From Plebeiibacterium sediminum (GTDB lineage Bacteria; Bacteroidota; Bacteroidia; Bacteroidales; Marinilabiliaceae), in assembly GCF_026013605.1 (NCBI RefSeq), contig NZ_JAPDPJ010000051.1:1-47177 (forward strand): a DNA stretch of 47,177 nt, read 5' to 3'. The notes beneath the pieces were generated by a model. The model was given only the letters and a program-made list of their open reading frames with translations, was not told the DNA's origin and did no database searches. The translations under genes and the position numbers were made by a program. Positions within the stretch are counted from its first letter, which is position 1; each line of letters opens with the position of its first letter. Shown piece after piece: positions 14,858 to 24,482 of this stretch.

Positions 14858-15160
14858 TTAGCTGTCTAGTTTTTTTAGATTATTCATAATCTTTTTATCA
14901 TAGGCTTGACCTCTTGAAACAAGATATTCAAATATTACAGTATCTCCTTCAATATGAATATGAAACAAGAAGAAGGCTCTTAAATCTCCAATTCTAACTC
15001 TATAAATATCATCAAAACCACTTAACTTTTTACAATCTGTAATATCTTCAATAGTTTCAGCTTCTTTTACTTCAATGATTGTTTTTTTAACTGATTCTAG
15101 AAGCTTTCCTGATAATTTTTTAACTGCTTTTGTAAATGCTTTAGAATATTCTACATTCAT
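14858..15160 (-). CDS. RelE/ParE-family toxin
   Basis: This 100-residue toxin of the RelE/ParE superfamily would block growth by ribosome-dependent mRNA cleavage or gyrase attack. Starting from MNVEYSKAF, it has the typical helix pair (AFTKAVKKLSGKLLESVKKT), then KKLSGFDDIYRVRIGDLRAF with basic residues on the strands, and a closing FEYLVSRGQAYDKK. The ATG at 15160 overlaps the antitoxin stop (ATGA). The open frame extends to 15172, but that would add only four residues inside the antitoxin gene. The Rhs remnant begins only a few bases after its stop. Confidence 0.85.
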   Translation of the reverse strand: MNVEYSKAFTKAVKKLSGKLLESVKKTIIEVKEAETIEDITDCKKLSGFDDIYRVRIGDLRAFFLFHIHIEGDTVIFEYLVSRGQAYDKKIMNNLKKLDS

Positions 15161-15396
15161 ACACCTAACCAATTTTCGAAGTCATCTTTTTCTTTTTTTG
15201 AAATAACTTGCTTCCCTTCTGGTTGTGCTTTTACCAAGTAAGAATATAATTCGGTTTCCTCAATATTTTCAGCTAAACGATCCAAAGATTTCTCTATTAA
15301 ATCCTTAAGATTAGTTCCTCGTTCAGCAGCTTTTATTGAAAGAATTTTAAAAGTATTCTCATCTAAATCAATTAGTTTTCTTTTTCTAACTCCCAT
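15157..15396 (-). CDS. Ribbon-helix-helix type antitoxin
   Basis: This 79-residue protein has a basic first strand (MGVRKRKLIDLDENTFKILS) and two helices in the ribbon-helix-helix pattern for operator binding. Its acidic, flexible tail (ENIEETELYSYLV to FENWLGV) would wrap the toxin. It is the first gene of the pair and overlaps the RelE-like gene by 4 nt. A promoter and repeats lie directly upstream, so autorepression is likely. Confidence 0.82.
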   Translation of the reverse strand: MGVRKRKLIDLDENTFKILSIKAAERGTNLKDLIEKSLDRLAENIEETELYSYLVKAQPEGKQVISKKEKDDFENWLGV

Positions 15397-15418
15397 AACA
15401 ATATAAAGTTGTATTTAA

Positions 15419-15455
15419 CAAATATACATAATATATACCATATATACAATATACA
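15419..15455 (-). promoter_or_regulatory. Promoter and operator of the RHH/RelE pair
   Basis: On the minus strand TATATTTG (15426-15419) is a good -7 box, with TTG (15449-15447) 20 nt upstream. Four copies of ATATAC on the plus strand (15422, 15433, 15442 and 15449) fill the promoter and are likely antitoxin sites. Confidence 0.6.
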
Positions 15456-15692
15456 TAACATGTGCTATTTATATTAAATAAATTCAATCAATACAACTTC
15501 CATAATATTACAATCAAGTTCACTTAAAATTTAAGTTATATGGCATTAAACAAATAATCAATTGTGCATTTTAGAGTCTCACTAAACAGACGTTTAATGT
15601 TGAAAGGTTGAAAAAGATATACTTATTCCCTAAGTAAATAGCTTTAACAAGATAATCGGAGTTATGCTGTACTGTATATTTACGTACAAAAC

Positions 15693-15723
15693 TTTAGTGT
15701 TACGGATATTTTCCGTACCTTTG
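15693..15723 (+). promoter_or_regulatory. Promoter and operator of the DUF1778/GNAT pair
   Basis: TACCTTTG at 15716-15723 is the -7 box, with a weak -33 (TTTA, 15693-15696) 19 nt upstream. The palindrome TACGGA (15701-15706) / TCCGTA (15712-15717) lies between and into the -7 box, where a bound antitoxin would block polymerase. The remaining 15463-15692 shows no gene. Confidence 0.65.
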
Positions 15724-15739
15724 CATAAAAGATATAATT

Positions 15740-16024
15740 ATGGGAGCATTAAAACAAGATAAGGCAAGATTTGATACCAGATTACCACTAGAACAAAAAC
15801 AGCTTTTTGAGAAAGCAGCAATTTTAGGTGGCTATAGAAATCTAACAGACTTTGTTATAGTAACTGTTCAAAATAAAGCTAAGGAAATTATTGAGGAACG
15901 TGAGAAAATAATTGCATCACAGAAAGATAAAGAGATTTTCTTTGATTCTTTAGTGAATCCACCAAAACCAAATAAAGATTTGATTTCTGCCAAGGATGAG
16001 TATAATAAATTAATATCTAAATGA
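15740..16024 (+). CDS. DUF1778 antitoxin (TacA-like)
   Basis: This 94-residue antitoxin has an N-terminal ribbon-helix-helix (KARFDTRLPLEQKQLFEKAA, then GGYRNLTDFVIVTV) for DNA binding. The helical tail ends in a segment (FFDSLVNPPKPNKDL) that in TacA proteins covers the acetyltransferase active site. The FxxxLxNPPxPN pattern is characteristic. It overlaps the toxin by 4 nt (ATGA). The promoter palindrome upstream fits autorepression by the toxin-antitoxin complex. Confidence 0.9.
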   Translation: MGALKQDKARFDTRLPLEQKQLFEKAAILGGYRNLTDFVIVTVQNKAKEIIEEREKIIASQKDKEIFFDSLVNPPKPNKDLISAKDEYNKLISK

Positions 16025-16524
16025 GATATTTAACTGAACCGCTTAATACTAAGCATGACAGAATAAATTTTTCGTGTGGGAAAGATTTGTTGGATAATTA
16101 TTTTTGGCGCCAAGCAAAACAGGATGTTAAAAGAAAGTTATCAGCTTGTTTCGTGTTAATTGATACAGAAGTTGATAGAATTTCTGGATACTATACACTT
16201 TCAAGTAATAGCATCTCAAATGAATTAATTCCTGATTCTTATAGGAAAAATTTACCCAAATCGTATTCATCTATTCCCACAATACTATTGGGAGGATTAG
16301 CAATTGACAAAGAGTTTCAAGAAAAAGGTATAGGTAAAATTCTATTAATTGATTCATTAAAAAGGTGTTCGGATACTACAGATTCAATTGGAGCATTTGC
16401 AGTTATCGTTGACCCCATAGATGAAGATGCTGAACGATTCTATAATAAATATGGATTTACTAAATTACCTGACAGCGGAAAGATGTTTCTACCCATGAAA
16501 ACAATAAAGGAACTTTTTAAGTAG
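16021..16524 (+). CDS. GNAT acetyltransferase toxin (TacT-like)
   Basis: This 167-residue GNAT-fold toxin belongs to the group that acetylates aminoacyl-tRNA and stops translation. LLGGLAIDKEFQEKGIGK contains the acetyl-CoA loop QEKGIGK at residues 100-106. IGAFAVIVDPIDEDAERFYN leads to Y141 in RFYNKYGF, the position of the catalytic tyrosine in TacT. The N-terminal FSCGKDLLDNYF segment is also typical. It is complete and probably active. Confidence 0.92.
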   Translation: MRYLTEPLNTKHDRINFSCGKDLLDNYFWRQAKQDVKRKLSACFVLIDTEVDRISGYYTLSSNSISNELIPDSYRKNLPKSYSSIPTILLGGLAIDKEFQEKGIGKILLIDSLKRCSDTTDSIGAFAVIVDPIDEDAERFYNKYGFTKLPDSGKMFLPMKTIKELFK

Positions 16525-16760
16525 AGTTACATTTCTAATTTGTAAATTCATAAAGCCTTATTTGTTCATATTTAAATGAGGATATTTTTTAAGTCTAATT
16601 TTACCTAATCCATATTACGAATTGATCCCTTTATATTCTGCTCAGATTGTTATTTCGAGTTTAAAACTCTTTACAATAATCTTTAAAATTAGGCATATCA
16701 TAATACGTAATCTTTTATAACCAAAACCCTGGTTAATAAATATTTAGTATTTCATTTCAT

Positions 16761-16796
16761 TAAACAGGAGAAATTTAAAAAATAAACTCCTGTTTA
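16761..16796. terminator. Hairpin downstream of the GNAT toxin
   Basis: TAAACAGGAG (16761-16770) and CTCCTGTTTA (16787-16796) are perfect 10-bp arms without a long T run. The surrounding 16525-17020 shows no gene. Confidence 0.55.
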
Positions 16797-17020
16797 TCGT
16801 TAACAATAAAAGTTTAATACAGAGAAAATGTAAGATAGGATTATTTATAACTAATGCTTATATTTGAGTAAATGAAATACGTAAATTATTTGTAATAGTA
16901 TTTTAGTTCGTATTCTAAATTGTATTAGGCCACCATTCTTATACTCTTTCAAACTATTTTTGTTGAGAAATTAATATCTAATCGAATTATTTTAATGAGA
17001 ATAAAATATAAGTTTTTCCA

Positions 17021-17419
17021 TTGGAAAAGCTGTTTGTGTATCGTGTTTATGGTGAATTTTCAATAAATAAGTGGAAAAATTATTATCATACCATCATGTT
17101 AAGAAAAGAATGGGAATGTATAGAAAATGTATTAGTAGACCTAAGGGAAACCAGTAATCTAATTGATATTATAGATGACATCCCTAAAATGAGAACATTC
17201 CGGATAGATATCATAAAAAAGAATTACAATACAGTACTTTTGGCAGATAATCCGGATAGAACAGTTTTTACACATTTATACGTTAACCAGTTATTACAAG
17301 ATTATCCATGTACTTATTGTTCTACTATAGAATATGCTTTAAAAGTTTTTGAAATAGACTTGATTTTACCGGAATTTGAAAAAATGATTTATAATTTGGA
17401 TGAACTTTATTGTAATTAA
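17021..17419 (+). CDS. SpoIIAA/STAS-like protein
   Basis: This 132-residue protein shows a strand-helix pattern with VLVDLRETSN near residue 38 and VLLADNPDRTVFTHLYVNQL later. It resembles SpoIIAA-like/STAS single-domain proteins of Bacteroidota, whose function is mostly unknown. The listed start is a TTG. An in-frame TAA lies 12 nt upstream and no ATG is available before residue 26, so either TTG is used or the 5' end is lost. It stands alone between the toxin zone and the transfer operon. Confidence 0.55.
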   Translation: MEKLFVYRVYGEFSINKWKNYYHTIMLRKEWECIENVLVDLRETSNLIDIIDDIPKMRTFRIDIIKKNYNTVLLADNPDRTVFTHLYVNQLLQDYPCTYCSTIEYALKVFEIDLILPEFEKMIYNLDELYCN

Positions 17420-17578
17420 CAATAGCAATAATAAGGGTCTAGTGTATTTCTAAAAACAGTTATGAGATAATCTTAAAATCTTGAGTAAACTCTATAAAAA
17501 CCAATGTTTACAATACAATAATAATTTTCCTGTCTTTAAATCCTTATCCTTCCGAATAAGACTGTTTAGAATAACAAA
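17420..17578. other. Intergenic, nothing recognised
   Basis: This AT-rich stretch after the STAS-like gene has no open frame or clear repeat. The wider gap (17420-18132) contains the two terminators and the RNA copy listed separately. Confidence 0.5.
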
Positions 17579-17602
17579 AAAGGAGAATCGTTACTCTCCT
17601 TT
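17579..17602 (-). terminator. Hairpin, minus-strand terminator
   Basis: AAAGGAGA (17579-17586) and TCTCCTTT (17595-17602) are perfect arms. On the minus strand T's follow, so it could back up the RNA or operon terminators upstream. Confidence 0.55.
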
Positions 17603-17913
17603 AATACTTGTGATAGTAGGGAAAACCTTTTGAATGATTTGTTCTAAAGATATACAAATTAACGTTAAGTCAAAACCTATACTTCATTAAATAAAAGAAG
17701 AAACAACAAAACTTCTGCTATTTGATTTAAATTTACGATCTTTTCATACTCATTCTTTCCATTTAGAAATATGTATCCCAGAAAATGATTCAGGTATACT
17801 TAAATACACAGGGGGATTATAAAGGAATTAAACTCTTGTATGTTAGAGATTTTCTGAATACTATTTTTTGGAAAACATGCAGATCTAAAGAGAACTCGGT
17901 AATCCTATAATTG

Positions 17914-17999
17914 AAAAAGAAGCCAGGTTGAAAACTCAACTCCTGACTTCTGAATTTCAGAAAATGGATATCTGGATTCGTTGTTCCCAGATATCATTA
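17914..17999 (-). ncRNA. Short structured RNA, copy 2
   Basis: On the minus strand, the -7 box TATCTTTG (18007-18000) is followed by the same three hairpins as copy 1. Hairpin 1 pairs GATATCTGG with CCAGATATC (17995-17987 with 17975-17967). Hairpin 2 pairs TTCTGAA with TTCAGAA (17962-17956 with 17954-17948). Hairpin 3 pairs AGAAGTCAGG with CCTGGCTTCT (17951-17942 with 17928-17919) and ends in a T run. Against copy 1, paired bases change together (A-T to G-C in hairpin 1, C-G to T-G in hairpin 3) while loops differ freely. It lies just after the transfer operon terminator. Confidence 0.65.
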
Positions 18000-18041
18000 C
18001 AAAGATATGATTCTTAAATCAAATGGGTTGACTGATGTACT

Positions 18042-18066
18042 AAAAAGAGGGACATTAAGCCCCTCT
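18042..18066 (-). terminator. Terminator of the transfer operon
   Basis: On the minus strand AGAGGG...CCCTCT (arms at 18066-18061 and 18051-18046) is followed by TTTTTA. It comes 67 nt after the stop of the methylase-helicase gene. Between them is a short tandem run of AACTATG units (about 18094-18118). Confidence 0.75.
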
Positions 18067-18132
18067 CCACCCTAACTCCATATCGGAGCAATCACTATGA
18101 ACTATGAACTATGAACTACATTTTTTGATATC

Positions 18133-21100
18133 CTATTTAGTCAATGCTGAATACTCGGTTTTAGGTTCATTCAACACCGTCTCTACATGCAACTCGTTAC
18201 TATCTAATTGATTTTGTAATGATTTAATTTCATCTTTAAGTTGATTGATCCTTTCAGAATAATCAAATGCTCCTTCTTTAATAATCCTCTCATTGGTATG
18301 GATTTTATTATCTGCTCGCTCTATACCCTTATTATTTTCAACCATCTTTTTGTTTAAGGATAGTAAGGTCCCAGGAATCACCTTTGCTAATGGCTCATGA
18401 CTCTTGGTAAGTTTTCCACTTGAGTCAGGGTGCGTATATTTCATTCCTGATTGTTCTGATTTTACATACAGGTGGTACACCACGCGATTATCAAAATCTT
18501 TTTCAGACTCCAGATTAACAGAGAATTTACCAAAAGAAAGTAACTGTTGTTCTCCACATAGTGGATTGTTCTGAATCACCTGGTTGGCTTTAGTGTGTAT
18601 CTCTTTTCCAACTTCCATAAAATCTTTATACGCCTTGTTATTGATTATTATTGGCTTGTCTGAAATATCATATGGATCTAAATCAGGAAATACTTTTTGA
18701 AATTCATTTCGATCAGTCTTTAATGTAGCCAGAGTCTTAAGCCGAATCTCTTTTTGTTGAGTGTGATAGTCTATTTCCCATCCGGCACTTTTGATTTGAT
18801 CTTCAGCTACCTTCTGCTTGGTCTCCAGTGATTTTAATTCTTTATCCTTTTTCGTGATCTCTAGAAGTTCGGTCTTTCCTGTAATAGCTGCAGCTAATTC
18901 AGCAAAAGAAACACTCTCTCCTGCTCCTTCATCTACTGTTCGTGAACTTACTGAAGAGGTTTTAATCTGGTCAATGAAATTTTGTTTTGTGCCTAACAAA
19001 GCAAAGCGATATCCATCCAGTGAATTCTCTGTCGCATAGATAAAAGTATCAATGGTATTATTATTATGATTCTTTGCTAACCAGTTTCCTTGTCTTTCCC
19101 CTCTCCCATTTCTTTGCTCATAGTCTTTCGGGGTCCATGGGATATCCAAATGATGCATTGCACAAGCTCTTTGTTGAATATTTTTACCTGTACCAATAGT
19201 CTGCGTAGATCCAAGGGCAATACGTATCTCCCCTTCATTTACTTTATGTTCAAATTCAGCTTTTTTCTTATCTGTATTATAATCATGAACAAAAGCAATC
19301 TGCTCGGAAGGGATCCCATATTCTTCAATAAGTCGATCCTTAATATCCTGGTACAAATTCAATTTTGCTGTAGGCGTTCCTATATCACTAAAGACAATTT
19401 GTGTTCCTCTAAAATCATTGAATTTATTATAATAGTCATGAATATTCTGACAAAGTCCGGGTATCTTCGATCCTGATTCCACAGAATATTCTGAGGAATC
19501 AACCAGACGCATATCAATACTCATCTTTTTAGCCAGATCGGTAGCAATGAGCATTTTTGCTTTCTCTTCTCTTTCTGTTAGATGTGTACGTCCTATTAAA
19601 TGAGGGTCCCCTGTTTTTGCAAACTGCAAAAGATTGGCAGAGAAAGCTTGCTGCTCCTCTGTGGGTTTAATATTTACCAATATCTCATTCTTTTTAGGCT
19701 TATCCACTTTCAGGTTATATTCATTGACAACATGGGCAATGTCGTTATAAAGCTTAGCCAACTCAGGGACTTTAATAAAGTGCCTGAATCTTTCCTTTAA
19801 TTTGATATCATTGGATGATGTGATTTCATATTCAGTAGATTTTAAAGCAAATGTTTTGGCCCAGGCATCAAAGGTTGGCATTCTTAATTCTTTTAGCTTA
19901 TTAGGTCGCATATACTTTAAAATTAAGTACATTTCTGTGATGCTGTTAGAAATATGTGTACCAGATAAAAAGGTGATTCCTTTATCGCCATTATGATGGT
20001 CCTGTATATGGCGCACTGCTGATAATAGGTTAAAAGCCCTGTTGCTTCCATCTGATGGACTTAACCCTGCAACCTGAAAATGACGTGTGGTATACTGCAG
20101 GTTTTTAAACATGTGAGACTCATCCACAAATAGATGATCCACTCCCATTTTATCAAAAGAAGGAAGGTCATCTTTTTTCATCTGGTCCTGCAGCGTTCTT
20201 AACTTCACTTCCAATGAGTTTTTTCGCTTAATAAGCCCCTTGATTTGCATCTTATTGGGCTGGTTTTCTCCATTTAATACTTCAAGGTCAATATCCAGGT
20301 TTTTGATTTCTTCCTTGATTAATTTCTCTGATGTATTTGGAGAAGGTTTAATTTTTCCAAACTGCTCATGCGTCATGATGATCACATCATAATCATTGTT
20401 CATCATACGGTGAAAAAACTCTTTTCTATACGATGGAGAAAGATTCTTTTCTGTTGGAAATAAAACTCTGGCTGTTGGATAAGCTTTTTTAATATCCCGA
20501 TAAATAGCCTCTGTATTGGCTTTCAAGCCAATGATCATAGGTTTATTGACCTTACCCATTCTTTTCATTTCCACAGCGGCCATTGCTGCTATTAAGGTCT
20601 TCCCTGCGCCTACTTTATGATCTATTAGTCCTCCATTATCACGTATAATCTGCCAGGTAGCTGCCTTTTGTTGTTCTCTTGGAGTAAAGTGTTGTACCTG
20701 GTTAAAGTTTAAAGGGATGGTAGCATTTTCATTTTTTACATTCTGTAATTGAAGAAGAAAATATTTTCTTTCCAAGCCAGCATGATACCCTGTCTCCTTA
20801 TTGATAAAAGCTTTAAATTTTTCTTTAATCTTATTTACGTTATTTTCCACCTCCGCCATGGCATTTGTATCCACCTTGGTTACTTCATCCACGGTATAGG
20901 TGATTTTTGTAGAGGTATCATTAAAGGCATTTTGAAATATCTGTGAGGTCCGGACTCTTCTTCCGTTGGAACATTTGACATCATAGATATCGCTGTTCCC
21001 TCCTGCATAATAAGTGTTATTTGAAATATGATAGGTATCGCTACCTTCAAGATATTTTACTTTATAATCCCACTCTAAAGTTTCTTGAATAAACTTCTCA

Positions 21101-24100
21101 TAGATATGATCATCAATCCATCTTTCACCAAACACTGGATCAATGTCTTTAATGGTCAACCTTTGAGGTAGGACTTCTTTTAACTCATTGATCAAGGTAT
21201 TGGTGATGTCTTGATCTGTAGCATAAGGATTTTGCTCAAATGCAGTGATTTTATCTTGGATCGAACCAGATAAGAACTCCTGAGGAAGAACAAATTCGTA
21301 TTTAATATTTTTAAAATGATCAAGTGACTGATGCGCATTAAATGAATTCCAATCTTTAGGAAATACGGGATTCGGTTTGATGATGCCTTCTTTTAGCGCT
21401 TCAGATAGGATCTCACCTTCACTTTTATGAAGTAAAGATGCTAAAAATTCAGGTTTGATACTTCCAAATTGATTAATGCTTTGAGAAACTGCATCATTCA
21501 CATTATCAATGTCCTTTTGATTCTTTAAATCCGAATGCAATAAGGAGCGATGGAAAATATCACTTTTAACAAAAACACCATGTTCTTCCCTTTCTAAAGA
21601 TTTAAGTTCATAGTTATAATGATCATGGTTGATTACTGAGGCATTTGCCCTACTATTTAAATCTCCATATTTCTCAATAAATGCATCATAAACCTTATTG
21701 AGCTCTGCCCTTTGTATATCAATCTCTTGAAAATTCGGATTATCAGCATGCTCCAGGATCTGAAGTTTCTCAAATTGATAACGTATATCAATAATTCCCT
21801 CTGCCCTTTTTATTCTTACGCCACTTACCTGAACATCTTCCAGCTCCCACTTATCATTAGGTTTGATTAACTTCACAATCCTACCATTGTAGGAACTAAT
21901 ATTTCCCTCTTTTAAGAGATTTTTTTGAACATGATCTTGAATGAATTCTTCAGGAGTTTTAAAGCTTTCCTGAGGCTCAATTCTTTTTTGAGTTTTAGGT
22001 GTTGTAAATGAGATTTTTGTTTTGGATTTTGTTGGTTTAGGCGGCTTATTCTTTAAAGCTTGATCCTTAATTTGATTTTGGCGATAATCGGTTAATTCCT
22101 TTATTATCTGAGCTCTGGTTTCAGGTTTATCACTGGTATATAAATCAAAACCGGTTACTTTCTTAAAATAATCATGAATCGCTGGATTACTGTGAATATA
22201 TCTTATCGCTCCATTATTAACTAGATCCTCTATCCTTCCTTTTCTATAGAGATTGATATATCCAATTTTCGAATGATCTTTTATATCTCGAATCTTATTC
22301 TCATCTAGTACCGGATAGGGTTGTACTACAGGAGATGGTTTTGAAAACAAATCAAGTTGTTTTTCCTTTTGAGCACATTTTTGCAGGTGTTCTTGTGCAT
22401 CCAGTGATTTAAAGTGTGCATTTAAATTTACCTCAATACATTCCTTTATTGTCTCTGGTCTTTGACCTCTTTGCGGATACCCAATTGTATATTCAATACC
22501 AATAGAATTAATTATCTCGCCTTCTAATTTGACCAAACTAAAAGTCTCCTCTCTATATCCTTTTATATAATCTTCCTGATAAGAAACATTTACCAGAGTC
22601 TTGATATCATTGCTTTTAGCTCCTTGAATAAGATCTAATAATTCTTTGTCCAGATTCAAGGAAGTAAGCTCAACAGATTTAAGATTAAAACTTAAGGGGA
22701 GGGAACTATTTATAGTATATTCAGATTGAAGTTTATTATTTGATACTTCCTTTTTTTCTTTTGCCTCTGCTGTCTGTGGAAGGATTTCAGAAAGAGAACC
22801 TCTAATTTCTTCCTCTCTTGATTTTGGATACATCCATCCTTTATGTGTTCTATTCCATTTACCATTTAACTCATTACTCAATACCTCTTTTATAGGATAA
22901 GTATCTCCTTTAATCACAAAGGCTTTGGGAGAAATATCTGCAAATTCAATATTTAATGCGCTCGTCTCAGTTATATTCTCCAGAACAGTTATGCTTGTAT
23001 CTCCAGACTTTTCTTCTATATTTATTTTATGAGGCTGGATAAAGTTTTCTGTAATATCTGTTATGATGGATGCCCTTAGTTTTGAGAGTCCAAATTCATC
23101 TGAATTAATCGTTAATATTTTCCTTCCAGCATAGGAACTACCAAGAGCTAGCTGTCCATGAATATGATTACTATTGGTTTTATAATAGTCATTCATAAAA
23201 AAGCTATCCTTCGATCCTTCTAGTTCTATTGGACTGCTCCCCAGAAAAGCTTTCTCAATACTGGTGAGTTGATTCAGATTTTCAATAACGCCAGATCTTT
23301 TTTGAAGTATGATGATATCAGAGATAACCTCGGTTCCTTCAAAGGTATTATTAGGAAGTCGTTGGGCAGTGATAAGCTTTGCATTTTTCATTAAATGCTC
23401 TCTTATAAAACTGTTTCCCGGGGCATCCATAACACCTGTGGAAGTAATAAAAGCTAACAGACCTCCTGATTCCAATTTATCAATGGACTTGGCAAAAAAG
23501 TAATTGTGAATATGTTTTAATGAGGATTTTAGATGTGGATTTTTACTTTGAATATACGCTTTATCATATATAGCAATATCCCCAAAGGGAATGTTAGAAA
23601 CAATCAAATGGTATTTTTCCTGATTCTCAAGAGTATCAATTTTTTCAAAGGGAGAAAGGTGTACTTTGGCCTCTGTAGTCTTTTTTGCGATCCATCCAGC
23701 CACTCTTTCTTTTTCGAAGCCGGTAATTTCAAAGCTTGTGTCTTTAAAAATATCCTGAAGACTATTTATATAATTCCCAGTTCCAGTACATGGATCCAGG
23801 ATCTTTAACTGGTGATTTGATCCCGTTAGAAGAACTTCCTTTAAAGGTTCTACCATATTCTTAATCAGGGCATCTGGAGTATAGAAAGAGGTTAATACAG
23901 ATTCTTTAAGAGAATCAAGCATTGCATCAGAACGCTCGGCTGATAAATTTTCCTTTATCAAATTATTAAGTTTAACCACCTCTCCTTTATAAGGTTCCAA
24001 GGATTTTGTCCATTGCTCTGATTTTTCAGGATCCAGAAGGATTTCTTTTAAAGCTCCATAACCAGTATACAATTTTATTTTCTCTGAATCCCATGACTTG

Positions 24101-24174
24101 GGAACTCGTTTGTTTCCTTTAAATATTTCCTCAATAGCGATATAATTATCTTGGTAGGCTTGTTTTTTATTCAT
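18133..24174 (-). CDS. Polyvalent N6-adenine methylase / SNF2 helicase
   Basis: This 2013-residue protein joins a DNA methylase to a SNF2-type helicase, as in the polyvalent proteins of phages and conjugative elements. Methylase motifs: FYTP at 97-100; LDPCTGTGN around 126-134, which binds S-adenosylmethionine; and SNIPFG around 193-198, where the usual NPPF/Y catalytic motif reads NIPF. Long linker domains follow. Helicase: [12 protein letters not shown] near 1185 (Walker A), [10 protein letters not shown] near 1350 (Walker B), [10 protein letters not shown] (motif III), [12 protein letters not shown], and [14 protein letters not shown] near 1690 (motif VI). The C-terminus is coiled coil. 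A likely role is protecting or processing the incoming DNA in the recipient. It ends the operon. Confidence 0.88.
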   Translation of the reverse strand: MNKKQAYQDNYIAIEEIFKGNKRVPKSWDSEKIKLYTGYGALKEILLDPEKSEQWTKSLEPYKGEVVKLNNLIKENLSAERSDAMLDSLKESVLTSFYTPDALIKNMVEPLKEVLLTGSNHQLKILDPCTGTGNYINSLQDIFKDTSFEITGFEKERVAGWIAKKTTEAKVHLSPFEKIDTLENQEKYHLIVSNIPFGDIAIYDKAYIQSKNPHLKSSLKHIHNYFFAKSIDKLESGGLLAFITSTGVMDAPGNSFIREHLMKNAKLITAQRLPNNTFEGTEVISDIIILQKRSGVIENLNQLTSIEKAFLGSSPIELEGSKDSFFMNDYYKTNSNHIHGQLALGSSYAGRKILTINSDEFGLSKLRASIITDITENFIQPHKINIEEKSGDTSITVLENITETSALNIEFADISPKAFVIKGDTYPIKEVLSNELNGKWNRTHKGWMYPKSREEEIRGSLSEILPQTAEAKEKKEVSNNKLQSEYTINSSLPLSFNLKSVELTSLNLDKELLDLIQGAKSNDIKTLVNVSYQEDYIKGYREETFSLVKLEGEIINSIGIEYTIGYPQRGQRPETIKECIEVNLNAHFKSLDAQEHLQKCAQKEKQLDLFSKPSPVVQPYPVLDENKIRDIKDHSKIGYINLYRKGRIEDLVNNGAIRYIHSNPAIHDYFKKVTGFDLYTSDKPETRAQIIKELTDYRQNQIKDQALKNKPPKPTKSKTKISFTTPKTQKRIEPQESFKTPEEFIQDHVQKNLLKEGNISSYNGRIVKLIKPNDKWELEDVQVSGVRIKRAEGIIDIRYQFEKLQILEHADNPNFQEIDIQRAELNKVYDAFIEKYGDLNSRANASVINHDHYNYELKSLEREEHGVFVKSDIFHRSLLHSDLKNQKDIDNVNDAVSQSINQFGSIKPEFLASLLHKSEGEILSEALKEGIIKPNPVFPKDWNSFNAHQSLDHFKNIKYEFVLPQEFLSGSIQDKITAFEQNPYATDQDITNTLINELKEVLPQRLTIKDIDPVFGERWIDDHIYEKFIQETLEWDYKVKYLEGSDTYHISNNTYYAGGNSDIYDVKCSNGRRVRTSQIFQNAFNDTSTKITYTVDEVTKVDTNAMAEVENNVNKIKEKFKAFINKETGYHAGLERKYFLLQLQNVKNENATIPLNFNQVQHFTPREQQKAATWQIIRDNGGLIDHKVGAGKTLIAAMAAVEMKRMGKVNKPMIIGLKANTEAIYRDIKKAYPTARVLFPTEKNLSPSYRKEFFHRMMNNDYDVIIMTHEQFGKIKPSPNTSEKLIKEEIKNLDIDLEVLNGENQPNKMQIKGLIKRKNSLEVKLRTLQDQMKKDDLPSFDKMGVDHLFVDESHMFKNLQYTTRHFQVAGLSPSDGSNRAFNLLSAVRHIQDHHNGDKGITFLSGTHISNSITEMYLILKYMRPNKLKELRMPTFDAWAKTFALKSTEYEITSSNDIKLKERFRHFIKVPELAKLYNDIAHVVNEYNLKVDKPKKNEILVNIKPTEEQQAFSANLLQFAKTGDPHLIGRTHLTEREEKAKMLIATDLAKKMSIDMRLVDSSEYSVESGSKIPGLCQNIHDYYNKFNDFRGTQIVFSDIGTPTAKLNLYQDIKDRLIEEYGIPSEQIAFVHDYNTDKKKAEFEHKVNEGEIRIALGSTQTIGTGKNIQQRACAMHHLDIPWTPKDYEQRNGRGERQGNWLAKNHNNNTIDTFIYATENSLDGYRFALLGTKQNFIDQIKTSSVSSRTVDEGAGESVSFAELAAAITGKTELLEITKKDKELKSLETKQKVAEDQIKSAGWEIDYHTQQKEIRLKTLATLKTDRNEFQKVFPDLDPYDISDKPIIINNKAYKDFMEVGKEIHTKANQVIQNNPLCGEQQLLSFGKFSVNLESEKDFDNRVVYHLYVKSEQSGMKYTHPDSSGKLTKSHEPLAKVIPGTLLSLNKKMVENNKGIERADNKIHTNERIIKEGAFDYSERINQLKDEIKSLQNQLDSNELHVETVLNEPKTEYSALTK

Positions 24175-24177
24175 CTT

Positions 24178-24471
24178 CTAATATTTAACAAGTCCGACAA
24201 TTTTTTCTTCAATAGTTTTTATCAAACTATCCATTGCTATTTCATCAGCAACAGAGGTATCTCCTCCATTGGTAATATGCTTGCTACAAGTAAAATTGTA
24301 ATTCGCTACAGCATAGATGATGATTTGATCAAGTGTATTATCAAATGAAGCTGCTAAATATTCTACCGGATGGACTTCTTCAAAATAATCTCTTGCACGT
24401 TTGGCTATTGGATCGCTTAGAACATCCATTTCTTCATCCTGATTTGTTGGCAAATAATCCTGTAATTCCAT
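24178..24471 (-). CDS. Unknown 97-residue acidic protein
   Basis: This small acidic helical protein begins MELQDYLPTNQDEEMDVLSD. It is packed 3 nt before the methylase-helicase gene and 11 nt after the toprim gene, so it is certainly part of the operon. No motif or family is recognised. Its place between two DNA-processing proteins suggests an accessory or protein-protein role. Confidence 0.65.
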   Translation of the reverse strand: MELQDYLPTNQDEEMDVLSDPIAKRARDYFEEVHPVEYLAASFDNTLDQIIIYAVANYNFTCSKHITNGGDTSVADEIAMDSLIKTIEEKIVGLVKY

Positions 24472-24482
24472 TTTATTTGTTT

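Noticed and set aside
18092-18120. Short tandem AACTATG repeat after the helicase gene
   Set aside because: There are only about three units in a non-coding gap next to a terminator. It is likely a simple slippage repeat with no sign of function.
18133-24174. DISARM, BREX or type I/III restriction system
   Set aside because: A methylase plus a helicase could suggest defence, but both are in one protein at the end of a tra operon with no endonuclease or other defence subunit. A polyvalent transfer protein fits better.
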